The translations under genes and the position numbers were made by a program. 64,000 nt of DNA from the NCBI GenBank assembly GCA_964418605.1, contig CAYQLY010000005.1:1-64000 (forward strand), given 5' to 3'. The stretch is from CAYQLY01 sp964418605. GTDB lineage: Bacteria > Bacteroidota > Bacteroidia > Cytophagales > Cyclobacteriaceae. A model generated the notes under the pieces. That model worked only from the letters and a program-made list of their open reading frames with translations, was not told where the DNA came from and ran no database searches. This document shows positions 52,181 through 60,633 of the stretch, piece by piece (the stretch's first letter is position 1; the number at the start of each line of letters is the position of its first letter).

Positions 52181-52555
52181 TTATTTACACCGACGAAATT
52201 TTACTTCATTACCACCATTATACTTATAATGGAAATCTGACTTTGTTAACTTCGTGATTGTCCAAGTATCTCTACCATCAATAATAAGACGATCATCTTC
52301 AATGTGATAATGATAAGGTCCATTAACTAATGTATCTTTACCACAGGGCTCACTTTTACCTGATTTTTCTAAATAAATCATAAACTGACCATCTTCCGTA
52401 AATACATAGATAGGAGTAGAACACAAAAAACAAGACTCTGCTATCCAATCCCCCACAATCCGATCTCCATATTTTTTAATTTGCCATTCTTTGCAGCACA
52501 TCAACGTTAATGGCAATCCAACTGCCAGTATACTTATTAGTCTTTTTAATATCAT
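52181..52555 (-). CDS. small lipocalin-like lipoprotein (tandem copy B)
   Basis: A 124-residue protein with lipobox ISILAVGLPLTLMCCKEW and a beta-rich body (IVGDWIAESCFLC ... YVFTEDGQFMIYL ... YHIEDDRLIIDG ... WTITKLTKSDFHYKY) that resembles the lipocalin-like stress lipoproteins of Bacteroidota. Pairs of Cys near residues 42-45, 72 and the C-terminus may form disulfides. It is a tandem duplicate of the gene at 52583, with 27 nt between them, and sits in the same operon as the T9SS hydrolase. Confidence 0.75.
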   Translation of the reverse strand: MILKRLISILAVGLPLTLMCCKEWQIKKYGDRIVGDWIAESCFLCSTPIYVFTEDGQFMIYLEKSGKSEPCGKDTLVNGPYHYHIEDDRLIIDGRDTWTITKLTKSDFHYKYNGGNEVKFRRCK

Positions 52556-52582
52556 ATGTTTTTTGTTTAGGTTAACATTAAT

Positions 52583-52957
52583 CTAATCACACCGATGAAA
52601 TTTTACTTCATTACCATTGTACTTATAATAAAAATCTGACTTAGTTAACTTCGTGATTGTCCAAGTACCGACATTGTCAATAATAAGACGATCGTCTTCT
52701 ATCCGATAATTGTAAGGGCCTCTGATTAATGTATCTTTATCACAAGAATAATTTTCTCCTGGATATGATACATATGTCATAAATTTACCATCTTCGGTAA
52801 AAACATACGTAGATCTTGTTACACACGTAAAACATGCGTCTGATCCCCAATCTCCCACAATTCGATCTCCATATTTTTTAATTTGCCATTCTTTGCAGCA
52901 CATCAACGTTAATGGCAATCCAACTGCCAGTATGCCTATGATTTTTTTTAGCTTCAT
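52583..52957 (-). CDS. small lipocalin-like lipoprotein (tandem copy A)
   Basis: The same length (124) and layout as the neighbour at 52181. The signal region (LAVGLPLTLMCCKEWQIKKY) and the start of the body (GDRIVGDW) are identical, while the middle diverges (SDACFTCVTRSTYVFTEDG versus AESCFLCSTPIYVFTEDG). The C-terminal half is again nearly identical. Conservation of the ends with a variable centre suggests recent duplication and selection on the exposed middle. Function unknown; a lipocalin-like ligand-binding fold is inferred from the strand pattern. Confidence 0.75.
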   Translation of the reverse strand: MKLKKIIGILAVGLPLTLMCCKEWQIKKYGDRIVGDWGSDACFTCVTRSTYVFTEDGKFMTYVSYPGENYSCDKDTLIRGPYNYRIEDDRLIIDNVGTWTITKLTKSDFYYKYNGNEVKFHRCD

Positions 52958-53007
52958 ATCCTTTTTTATTTAAGTAAATTCATAACTAATCTCTTAATTT
53001 TATTTTT

Positions 53008-53379
53008 TTACCTTTCCCAAACACTTCTTTCATTTAATCGCTGTTGTTCAAAGTCAGAACAGGGACCATGTATTTCTCCACTTATTCCTCCTATGGTACA
53101 AATAATTGTGCATTCGGAATTATATAAAATATCCCCTGCATCCGGGCAATCATGCATAAATAAGTATACTTTTTTATCTTGATAATCGTATTCATAGACG
53201 TTACTTAAACAAGTGTGGTCTTTAGTTTCTTGAGTGATCTTATCTTTCACACAATCCGGTGTGCCGGAGGCCACATCTATTTTTTCCCTTTTGCAAGATG
53301 TCAATCCATAACTTATGATCCATAACAAACAAGATAATAAGATATTTATTTTTATAGTGGATAATAGTGTCTTTTTCAT
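53008..53379 (-). CDS. DUF6970-like small lipoprotein
   Basis: A lipobox (WIISYGLTSCKRE) precedes about 90 residues with PDCVKDKITQETK, VYEYDYQDKKVYLFMHDCPDAGDILYNSECTIICTIGGISGEIHGPCSDF. The spacing of YxYQxKxVYxF, the Cys after it and the final GGxxGxxxGxC matches the small Bacteroidota DUF6970 group. Six Cys in the mature part suggest disulfides. The start at 53379 (MKKTLLS) gives a normal signal; an in-frame Met lies 9 nt upstream. It stands between the fibre-like gene and the tandem lipoproteins. Confidence 0.7.
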   Translation of the reverse strand: MKKTLLSTIKINILLSCLLWIISYGLTSCKREKIDVASGTPDCVKDKITQETKDHTCLSNVYEYDYQDKKVYLFMHDCPDAGDILYNSECTIICTIGGISGEIHGPCSDFEQQRLNERSVWER

Positions 53380-53410
53380 ACACGTCATTTATTTAGGTGT
53401 TATACAATTC

Positions 53411-54535
53411 TTATTTTTTATCATTTTTCTTCAGCTTTTCAATTTCCTCCTGCTGCTGAATCAGATATAAGGTTAGTTCTTCTATTTTTTTCAACAACAA
53501 GGCATTCATCTTAGCCAACTCTACACCCTCTTGAGCAATCTCCTGAGCCGATGGAACATCAGGCAAGTGTTTATAGTCTTGAATATATTGCTTCACCTCA
53601 TCCAATGAACGAAGATCATAGTTTTTATCAAATACATAATCCGGAAAAGTTACACCCGGATCAAACACCCGCAACTCTGACCGGCAGGCGATCTTCCCTT
53701 CCACAGCCAACTTGTATGAGCCGGTTTGTGAAGTGCCGATACCAACATTACCAGATGAGTTTGCATAAATAGTCATTTTGCCGGCAGGCCTGATGGCTAT
53801 ATCATTAGTTCCATACAAATAGGTATGAGTAGGATCATTATGAATAGCTAATGTACCATTGCTGTTGCTTAATACTAAGTCATTGCCACCCCACGTTGAA
53901 GGGACATTGGACCCAATTTGCAAACGGTTAGTAGGATTGGTTGTACCTATACCCACATTGCCATCATACTTAAATGTAACCATCTCTCCATTTTCAAATC
54001 CATCAGCTCCAACTCCTGTATACCGACGCAGACAGAGATTCGTATTGCCTGATGTACCTGATACATACGTTTGTTTAAATTGATGATGACTCCAACCTGA
54101 AGCACCTACAAACTGTATCCGATCAGAAACATAAAGTGTTTTACCCATGCCCAATTGCATATCTCCTCCATTGATGTAAAACCGATAATCATTTTCCAAC
54201 GTCAGGTTAAAATAGTCTTTATGCCAACCCATATAGGCTTGGCGCTTCCCATTAGGAGCTACCCATTCGATATAAGGAAGAGCAATACTTCCCGTATATC
54301 CTTTTAAACTCAGCGATGCATCGCCAAAAGAGAAGCCATATTTAGAACTCCCTACTTTGAGTCCTAGCGTATTTTCTGGTATGGTAATATGTAATTTTGC
54401 ATCAGGAGCATTGGTGCCAATCCCTACATTACCTTTATTAGAATTGTAAAGATGATCCCCACTCGTGGTCCACTGCGCCAAAGCACTCCCGCTTATAAGC
54501 AGCATTTTAATACTGACTAAACCTATTATTCGCAT
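53411..54535 (-). CDS. secreted tail-fibre-like protein with C-terminal coiled coil
   Basis: A signal peptide (VSIKMLLISGSALAQ) precedes 374 residues with phage-fibre-like pieces: GNVGIGTNAPDAKLHI, GNVGIGTTNPTNRLQIG and GNVGIGTSQTGSYKLAVEGKI. The conserved end reads RSLDEVKQYIQDYKHLPDVPSAQEIAQEGVELAKMNALLLKKIEELTLYLI, a well-known Bacteroidota fibre C-terminus in which the last 50 residues form a coiled coil. Unlike the three fibres at 33-44 kb it lacks the S74 autoprotease motif. It is probably a trimeric surface-exposed protein. A perfect -7 element lies 34 nt upstream. Confidence 0.8.
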   Translation of the reverse strand: MRIIGLVSIKMLLISGSALAQWTTSGDHLYNSNKGNVGIGTNAPDAKLHITIPENTLGLKVGSSKYGFSFGDASLSLKGYTGSIALPYIEWVAPNGKRQAYMGWHKDYFNLTLENDYRFYINGGDMQLGMGKTLYVSDRIQFVGASGWSHHQFKQTYVSGTSGNTNLCLRRYTGVGADGFENGEMVTFKYDGNVGIGTTNPTNRLQIGSNVPSTWGGNDLVLSNSNGTLAIHNDPTHTYLYGTNDIAIRPAGKMTIYANSSGNVGIGTSQTGSYKLAVEGKIACRSELRVFDPGVTFPDYVFDKNYDLRSLDEVKQYIQDYKHLPDVPSAQEIAQEGVELAKMNALLLKKIEELTLYLIQQQEEIEKLKKNDKK

Positions 54536-54568
54536 ATAATTTCTTTATTTAAAAGAAATAAACCTATA

Positions 54569-54576
54569 CAAAGATA
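54569..54576 (-). promoter_or_regulatory. Bacteroidota -7 promoter element for the fibre-like/lipoprotein run
   Basis: The minus strand reads TATCTTTG, a perfect TAnnTTTG match, 34 nt before the fibre-like gene start at 54535. Confidence 0.55.
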
Positions 54577-54648
54577 GAATTTTCTTAAAAATAAAAAAAT
54601 GATTATTTGAAATTATTCTAAAAAAATAGAATAATAGAGAAAAGAGCT

Positions 54649-54677
54649 ATCACCCTGAGCTAAGTCGAAAGATGACA
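54649..54677. repeat. dispersed palindromic repeat (CCCTGAGC ... GTCGAAAG type)
   Basis: A short imperfect palindrome, ATCACCCTGAGCTAAGTCG then AAAGATGACAGG, in the gap between two minus-strand genes. The TCA(C/T)CCTGAGC..GTCGAA.GATGA string is a familiar intergenic repeat in many Bacteroidota genomes. Only one copy occurs in this window, so its repeat nature is from prior knowledge. Confidence 0.45.
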
Positions 54678-54701
54678 GGTTTATGTAAATTTTGGCATTT
54701 A

Positions 54702-56165
54702 CTATTTACCCCCTTTCGTGAGCTGGATTTTTTTCAAAAAGACTTCCATGATATGGGTATACAGTTTATCTTTACTCAAACTATCTTCGACACCCACATC
54801 AATATTGGGATTATCATTAACCTCGATGATGTAAAACTTATTATTAATCTGTTTGATATCTACACCATACAAACTCTCGCCAATAAGACCTGTCACTTGA
54901 AGAGCTGACTTAAGAAGACCAGGCGGCAGTAAGTCTAATGGCACGCATTCAATTTTTCCATAATTGCGCCTCTTTCCTTCTTCACTCCAATTATAGATCT
55001 GCCAATGCTTGGTGGCCATATAATATTTACACGCAAAAAGAGGCTCATTATCAAATATGCAAATACGCCAATCAAATTCGGTTGGGAGAAATTCCTGAAC
55101 CACAACCAAATCCGATTTTTCTAATAACTTAGTCATCTTTTCTATATAGCCCGCTTCATCTTCTGCTTTAGATACACCTTGAGAGAAAGAGCTATCAGGC
55201 TGTTTTAATATACACGGAAAACCGATCTCTGTTTTTACAGTGTCTATATTATCTTTATGAATGATGACTGTTTTAGGAACCGGGATTTGATGTGTTTTTA
55301 ATAATTCGGCAAGATATACTTTATTCGAACACCGGATGATGGACTCAGGATCATCAATCACATACAATCCTTCAGCAGCAGCACGTTGTGCAAAACGAAA
55401 TGTATGATGATTAACACTTGTTGTTTCACGAATAAATAATGCATCAAACTCCGCTAAACGGCTATAATCATCTTTCGTAATAATCTCGGCATTCATTCCT
55501 ATAGCATCAGCTGCTTTGATAAACTTTTGAATGGCTTTATCATCTGAAGGCGGAACAGCTTCTTGAGGGTTAACCAAAATCGCCACATCATATCCAGATG
55601 TATCTCGTTCTGGAAAGTTAAACCGTTTTTTTCCAAAATAAGATTTAGCAAACTGTTTCACGTCATCCCAATGATCAGCAGGGATATCATTGGCAGCAAT
55701 AGGAGCAATATTTTGCAATTGCCATTTTTCATTTTTTACAAAATGCGCACGAAGCATCGGTGCTTGAAATAAATTGAATAACTGAAGACTCAATCGGTCG
55801 TATTTTTCAGCTACATTATGTCCAAAATAAATACTCAATGTAAATTTATCATCTTTCCGATGCTTCAAAGATGATTCAACTAGCTCCTCTAAATCTTCAG
55901 ATACAATCTTGATAACAGCTGATGATTTCATATCCTGGATCGTACTAATACTCGGAATAGCTCTATGTCCACGCGCAGCGGCTAATAAGGAGACATAATA
56001 GCCTGTACTTTGATATTTATAGCTTCTGCTTAGATTAAACAATCGTGTATTTTTAGACTTAGCATATTCCGGATTGGTCACATACATTTTAGAAGAGACC
56101 ACTTTCACTCCGGGAATATTTATCTCCCAGTCTTTTGGATTACTTACAACAATTAAAATAGGCAT
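54702..56165 (-). CDS. RimK-like ATP-grasp ligase with N-terminal RLAN domain
   Basis: A 487-residue protein. Residues 1-150 fit the RLAN domain that precedes a subset of RimK-type ligases (PILIVVSNPKDWEINIPGVK). The C-terminal half is an ATP-grasp: ADAIGMNAEIITKDDY, DDPESIIRCSNKVYLAELL, FPCILKQPDSSFSQGVSK, VVVQEFLPTEFDWRICIFD and the metal-binding end YIIEVNDNPNIDVGVED. Such enzymes join an amino acid to a carboxylate through an acyl phosphate. It follows the C39-like peptidase gene by 5 nt; that pairing recurs in other bacteria and is predicted to make or modify a small peptide. The substrate is unknown. Confidence 0.85.
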   Translation of the reverse strand: MPILIVVSNPKDWEINIPGVKVVSSKMYVTNPEYAKSKNTRLFNLSRSYKYQSTGYYVSLLAAARGHRAIPSISTIQDMKSSAVIKIVSEDLEELVESSLKHRKDDKFTLSIYFGHNVAEKYDRLSLQLFNLFQAPMLRAHFVKNEKWQLQNIAPIAANDIPADHWDDVKQFAKSYFGKKRFNFPERDTSGYDVAILVNPQEAVPPSDDKAIQKFIKAADAIGMNAEIITKDDYSRLAEFDALFIRETTSVNHHTFRFAQRAAAEGLYVIDDPESIIRCSNKVYLAELLKTHQIPVPKTVIIHKDNIDTVKTEIGFPCILKQPDSSFSQGVSKAEDEAGYIEKMTKLLEKSDLVVVQEFLPTEFDWRICIFDNEPLFACKYYMATKHWQIYNWSEEGKRRNYGKIECVPLDLLPPGLLKSALQVTGLIGESLYGVDIKQINNKFYIIEVNDNPNIDVGVEDSLSKDKLYTHIMEVFLKKIQLTKGGK

Positions 56166-56170
56166 ACCTG

Positions 56171-56899
56171 TTAGAGGGTTGGTTCAATAATGAGTAAATT
56201 TTCATCATACGTCATGGCACCAAGCAATATGGAACAGATTAAACGATCCAACTTGACCATATATTTTTGATCACGAGAATACGGATTTGATTCATACGGA
56301 TCAGCTACAAGTATTTCGTGTTTAATGTTATCATAGCCACACAAGACCACAAAATGACCTTGAGGATAACCTTTCACATCATCATAAATACCTGGAAGAC
56401 CATATTCACGTCTGGTTCGGTATAAAAAATTAGAATTAAGACCTGTTAATACGGGAATAGAACGTTGAAGATAATGTCGAATAAGATTAGGCTGTAAATC
56501 TTCCAACTTCAATTTACCACCTAACCGTAAAAATTCACTATACGATCTAGAGGCTAACTGAAGTTTTAAATCTTTTTTATAATGAAGTTGATCTGCCAAT
56601 TTCTCTTGAATATCAACAGCCTCACTCTGAAACCACGTTGGATCAAAGAGTTGAAGATTATAAGTATAAATCGTAGCACGATAGCCTCGTTTCAAAGCAT
56701 GATTAGCTAGCAATACAGCCAATGTCCCACCTTCTTCAAGATAAGGGACTTCATTAACTACCTGGTCTAAAGAAATAGTTTCTCCAAAAAATCGATAAAC
56801 TGAATACAAGCAAGCAGGCCCACAAGTCGTTTCATTAGGTTGAGGAGATATAATAAAATCTAAAAAATGGCTAGATGCTGAATCACTCATTCCAATCAT
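56171..56899 (-). CDS. C39-like papain-fold peptidase paired with the ATP-grasp ligase
   Basis: About 243 residues with the C39-like catalytic pattern: Cys in QPNETTCGPACLYSVYRFFG near the N-terminus, His in GHFVVLCGYD and Asp in ILVADPYESNPYS. No signal peptide or membrane segment and no ABC transporter parts, so it is a soluble cytoplasmic enzyme unlike bacteriocin-exporter C39 domains. It may cleave or transfer the peptide handled by the RLAN ATP-grasp next door. The promoter at 56911 places transcription start close to the longest possible Met (56905), so the Met at 56899 or 56890 is the likelier start. Confidence 0.8.
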   Translation of the reverse strand: MIGMSDSASSHFLDFIISPQPNETTCGPACLYSVYRFFGETISLDQVVNEVPYLEEGGTLAVLLANHALKRGYRATIYTYNLQLFDPTWFQSEAVDIQEKLADQLHYKKDLKLQLASRSYSEFLRLGGKLKLEDLQPNLIRHYLQRSIPVLTGLNSNFLYRTRREYGLPGIYDDVKGYPQGHFVVLCGYDNIKHEILVADPYESNPYSRDQKYMVKLDRLICSILLGAMTYDENLLIIEPTL

Positions 56900-56910
56900 A
56901 GTCAAGGATA

Positions 56911-56939
56911 CAAATTTACATATTTCACTCGGTTTGCAA
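56911..56939 (-). promoter_or_regulatory. promoter for the peptidase/ATP-grasp pair
   Basis: On the minus strand TTG (56939-56937), an 18-nt spacer and TAAATTTG (56918-56911), close to the -33/-7 consensus. It leaves almost no leader before the peptidase gene. Confidence 0.6.
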
Positions 56940-56960
56940 TTTACACTCTATATAATTGTT

Positions 56961-57539
56961 TTATGTTAACAATTTAAACGAACGCCGATGATGCACTGTA
57001 GGCCCATACTTCTGAATAGCCTCTCGATGTAAACACGTCGGGTAACCTACATTTTTATCCCATCCATAATAAGGAAAATCCATTGCTAAACTTAACATCA
57101 ATTTATCACGGTATACTTTAGCTAAAACAGATGCCGCAGCAATAGATAAATACAAATTATCTCCTTTAACAATACATTGATAGGGAATAGAAATGGTTGA
57201 TTTAAATCGATTGCCATCTATAATTAAAAACTCAGGGACTACAGACAAAAGAGCAACTGCTTTTTCCATAGCATAAAACGATGCATTAGCAATATTCATA
57301 CGATCAATATCAGCAGGAGAAACCTCAGCAATAGCCCAAGCCAAAGCTTCTTTCTTAATTTGATCTTCTAAACGCTCACGTTGTTTTCGGGTTAATTTTT
57401 TAGAATCCTTCAGCTCGGCATGTTTATAATTTGGAGGTAAGATAACAGCAGCTGCTACAACAGGGCCGGCTAAGCACCCACGCCCTACTTCATCTATACC
57501 AGCCTCCATCCACTGCTTACTAAACGATGTTTTTAACAT
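56961..57539 (-). CDS. rnhB: ribonuclease HII
   Basis: A 192-residue RNase HII: GIDEVGRGCLAGPVVAAAVIL with catalytic Asp16 and Glu17, LKDSKKLTRKQRE, FLIIDGNRF, IAAASVLAKVYRDKLM and the end HRRSFKLL. It removes ribonucleotides embedded in DNA. It is divergent from the NUDIX gene, with the two starts 45 nt apart. Confidence 0.95.
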   Translation of the reverse strand: MLKTSFSKQWMEAGIDEVGRGCLAGPVVAAAVILPPNYKHAELKDSKKLTRKQRERLEDQIKKEALAWAIAEVSPADIDRMNIANASFYAMEKAVALLSVVPEFLIIDGNRFKSTISIPYQCIVKGDNLYLSIAAASVLAKVYRDKLMLSLAMDFPYYGWDKNVGYPTCLHREAIQKYGPTVHHRRSFKLLT

Positions 57540-57583
57540 TCCTGTATTTTAGCTATAATCACAACTTAAATCTATTGTTTTTT

Positions 57584-58138
57584 ATGGAAGAACGAAAAAA
57601 TCCCTGGAAAAAAATAGGGACAAAAATTGTTTATGACAACCCTTGGATTAATGTTCGGGAAGATGACGTGATACAGCCACGAGGAGGAAAAGGTATTTAT
57701 GGTGTAGTCAGTTTCAAAAATAAAGCCATTGGAATTATTCCAATAGATGACTATGGAAATACGTGGCTGGTCGGCCAATATCGATACCCACTAAACGAAT
57801 ACTCATGGGAAATACCTATGGGGGGAGGATTATTGAAAATACCACTACTTGAAGCCGCGCAAAAAGAGCTTCGTGAAGAAACAGGATTGGAAGCAAAAAA
57901 ATGGACTCCTATCTTACGAATCCATACATCCAATTCAGTAACAGATGAAGAAGGGTTTGTTTTCTTAGCAGAAGGGTTAACTCAAAAAGAAACTGAGTTT
58001 GAAGACACGGAAGTTTTACAAATTAAAAAATTACCTTTCAGAGAAGCTTTTCACATGGCAATGACTGATCAAATTACAGATTCTCTTTCATTGGCAGGAA
58101 TTTTGAAATTAGCTCATCTTCGAAAAGACTTAGTATGA
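57584..58138 (+). CDS. NUDIX hydrolase (ADP-ribose pyrophosphatase-like)
   Basis: About 184 residues with a Nudix box GGGLLKIPLLEAAQKELREETGLEA near residues 78-102 (EEFG-type end REET-G), VVSFKNKAIGIIPI and WLVGQYRYPL before it. The order fits the ADP-sugar pyrophosphatase group. It hydrolyses a nucleoside diphosphate linked to X, probably ADP-ribose. The start at 57584 is chosen because the frame upstream overlaps rnhB and encodes a hydrophobic stretch absent from the family. Confidence 0.88.
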   Translation: MEERKNPWKKIGTKIVYDNPWINVREDDVIQPRGGKGIYGVVSFKNKAIGIIPIDDYGNTWLVGQYRYPLNEYSWEIPMGGGLLKIPLLEAAQKELREETGLEAKKWTPILRIHTSNSVTDEEGFVFLAEGLTQKETEFEDTEVLQIKKLPFREAFHMAMTDQITDSLSLAGILKLAHLRKDLV

Positions 58139-58149
58139 TTAAAAAATCG

Positions 58150-60603
58150 TCAATAAAGATTTTTACTTCCCTTTCTTTCCGTGTTAGGGCCTATTAAAAT
58201 GCCATAGACCTCTTGCTTTACATTATACCCTCCAAACTTACTTCCCCAAAGAAATAGTATATCGAGATTTAATTTTCTTAATTCATTGGATAAATATTCG
58301 ATACTTGTTGGAATCGATAACTTTTTCAACTTAGGCAAATTGATTAAAGAAACTGGTAGTGTTTTTAAATAAAGGTTATCGATATAAAGTTCTTCAAGGT
58401 TTTTCAACTGATCAATAAATTCAGGTAATTCTCTAACATTGTTTAGCTGAAGTTCTAATACTTTTAGATTTTTTAATTTCTCTAAACTAGATGGAATTTC
58501 TGAAATGCTTTTTTTGTCATTCCAGCCTGTGTGAATCGAAAGCTCCTCTAGTTGATTTATTTTAGCTATTTCATCAAATTGATCAAGCTTTAAATCATCG
58601 CACCATATATACAGCCTTTTTAGTTTAGATAGATTTTCTAAACATCCATTCAGATTGCTAAATTGATCACACATGTTAATTTTTATTTCTGATAAATTTT
58701 TAAGTTCTTTAATTTCTTTTGGTAGTTCAATCAGTTTATGACAATAGTTCAATTCTAATTTTTCCAAATTAGAAAGCCCACTAAGAAATTCGTCAAAATT
58801 AGCTCCTTCATAGTTTTCTATGATTAGTTTTTTTAATGATTTTAGTTTAGACAACTCCTTAGGAATAGAATTGAATCTATTTTTTTCAGTAGGTATACCA
58901 TAAGCTGTTGAAATAAAAAGTTCTTCTAAAGAAGATAGGTTCCCGATAGTAGGGGGTATACTTTTGAACTTACCATATAGATTTAATTTTTTTAATTCGG
59001 AAAGATTACCTAATTCATTAGGTATATTATTGAGTTCTCTAGAATTAATTTCAAGTACTTCAAGTTCTTTCAAATAGGATATATTTTCAATATTTTTCAC
59101 ATTTCCATTTACTATGAGTTCTTTTATATATAGCTCATTTTTGATGTCAAAATAAATTTCAGGAGCTTCTATTTTTACTTGATTATTTTTTGCAGAAGGA
59201 ATTTTTGAGAAATGAACACTGCTTTTGGATTTAATAGTTAACTTTTCTAACTGATGAAGTCGAGTCATTGAATTTGGTAAATTCCCTTGATTATAAGAAA
59301 TAGTTAAAATTCTTAAAGAAGAAGATAATTGACCTATTCCTTCTAGTAATTCTGGATTTTCACATGTGATGGTTAACGTGTGAAGGTTCTGAAAATTTGA
59401 AATAGATGATGCTGGTAAAAAATCCAAAGTTGTTTCTTCGGTAATGCTAATTTTTTCTAAGTTTTTGAACATATCTACATTGTTAAAAACAAATTCAAAA
59501 ACAGTTGGATGGCTAATATCAATTTTTTTAAGTAGGCTTTCTTTTTGAGTAGTCTTTTTTATAGAAAATGGACCAAGGTTGTAGAAATAGATCGCCTTTA
59601 TTTTTGGTAATCCAAAATAATCCATGTCAAACTCCTTCAAACTTGGAAGAAAAGCCAATGTTAACACTTCTAATTCTTTTAATTCAATTACTTCATTAGG
59701 TAGCTTTTCAAATTTTGAACAATTAGAAATTTTTAATGATTTTAATTTTTTTAAAGATTTTATAGAAGAGGGAAATGATGTCAATATGGCAAATCCTACT
59801 AATTCCAATGATTCTAAATTTGGCATATTAAATAAGTCTTCTGGAAGCTTTTCTTGGTTAATAGAAAAGATGGATAGCTCTTTTAGATTTGATAATTGAT
59901 TTAATTCAGCAGGAATTTGAACAGAAGTTATATTTTTTGATCTAAAAATTTTTCCAACAATCTTTAATGACTCAAGATGTTGAAGAGAAAAGATTACATT
60001 AGGAAAAGAAGAAAATGGTCCGAAGTTAATATCTAATTTTTTCAGAGAAGGTAATTTGCTTAATTCTTGTGGGAGAGATGATATGTTTTCACTATCGATT
60101 TTAATTTCTTCTAGGCTTTTTAATTCGTTGATAAAACTAGGAATCGATTTAATATATTTAGAACGAATACTGATTTTGGTTACTCTATTAAATCTTGTTA
60201 GCTCTATTGGAAGTGATTCATCTTTAAATTTATCATTAAAAAACAATTCATCAAATCCAAGTAGCTCATACATTTTTCCAATATCTAAATCAGGTGCTTT
60301 TTTCGCGTAGCCAAGTAAAATTAGAAAAACATCGACGCTGTTTTTTTTATGTCTACCTGGAAATGTTTTTTTTAGGCTGAATGCTTTTAAAATACTTTTT
60401 GAGGCGTGTTCATTTATTAATCTCGCTGTCTCAGCTATGACTTCTTCATCTTCTGCTAATTTACTGATAATGAATAATTCCTCTATGTGATTTTTTGGAA
60501 AACCTATTTGTTGTTGAAGTGAATTAAAATAATCTTTTAGATTTATAGTATATAGAGATTCGATTACATTATCATCTTCCAGATTTTGGTTGTTTTCTTC
60601 CAT
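58150..60603 (-). CDS. large intracellular leucine-rich-repeat protein
   Basis: An 817-residue protein. About 120 helical N-terminal residues are followed by roughly 27 leucine-rich repeats of 22-24 residues (L..L..L.I....(I/L)..LP..(I/L)..L..L), e.g. LKKLDINFGPFSSFP and LKVLELQLNNVRELPEFIDQ. No signal peptide, lipobox or membrane segment, so it stays in the cytoplasm or leaves by an unusual route. LRRs bind proteins; no effector domain such as ROC/COR or ubiquitin ligase is visible. A minus-strand TAACTTTG lies at 60608-60615, directly before the start codon. It is 30 nt downstream of rtcB. Confidence 0.85.
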   Translation of the reverse strand: MEENNQNLEDDNVIESLYTINLKDYFNSLQQQIGFPKNHIEELFIISKLAEDEEVIAETARLINEHASKSILKAFSLKKTFPGRHKKNSVDVFLILLGYAKKAPDLDIGKMYELLGFDELFFNDKFKDESLPIELTRFNRVTKISIRSKYIKSIPSFINELKSLEEIKIDSENISSLPQELSKLPSLKKLDINFGPFSSFPNVIFSLQHLESLKIVGKIFRSKNITSVQIPAELNQLSNLKELSIFSINQEKLPEDLFNMPNLESLELVGFAILTSFPSSIKSLKKLKSLKISNCSKFEKLPNEVIELKELEVLTLAFLPSLKEFDMDYFGLPKIKAIYFYNLGPFSIKKTTQKESLLKKIDISHPTVFEFVFNNVDMFKNLEKISITEETTLDFLPASSISNFQNLHTLTITCENPELLEGIGQLSSSLRILTISYNQGNLPNSMTRLHQLEKLTIKSKSSVHFSKIPSAKNNQVKIEAPEIYFDIKNELYIKELIVNGNVKNIENISYLKELEVLEINSRELNNIPNELGNLSELKKLNLYGKFKSIPPTIGNLSSLEELFISTAYGIPTEKNRFNSIPKELSKLKSLKKLIIENYEGANFDEFLSGLSNLEKLELNYCHKLIELPKEIKELKNLSEIKINMCDQFSNLNGCLENLSKLKRLYIWCDDLKLDQFDEIAKINQLEELSIHTGWNDKKSISEIPSSLEKLKNLKVLELQLNNVRELPEFIDQLKNLEELYIDNLYLKTLPVSLINLPKLKKLSIPTSIEYLSNELRKLNLDILFLWGSKFGGYNVKQEVYGILIGPNTERKGSKNLY

Positions 60604-60607
60604 ATAT

Positions 60608-60615
60608 CAAAGTTA
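60608..60615 (-). promoter_or_regulatory. possible -7 element abutting the LRR start codon
   Basis: The minus strand reads TAACTTTG, a perfect TAnnTTTG match ending 4 nt before the LRR start, which would imply a leaderless or nearly leaderless message. A chance match cannot be excluded, and rtcB read-through is an alternative. Confidence 0.35.
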
Positions 60616-60633
60616 AAAAAACAAGACTTTAAT

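Noticed and set aside
57527..57583. Longer start for the NUDIX gene overlapping rnhB
   Set aside because: It would add a hydrophobic stretch not seen in NUDIX proteins and overlap the divergent gene; MEERKNPWKK is the usual type of beginning.
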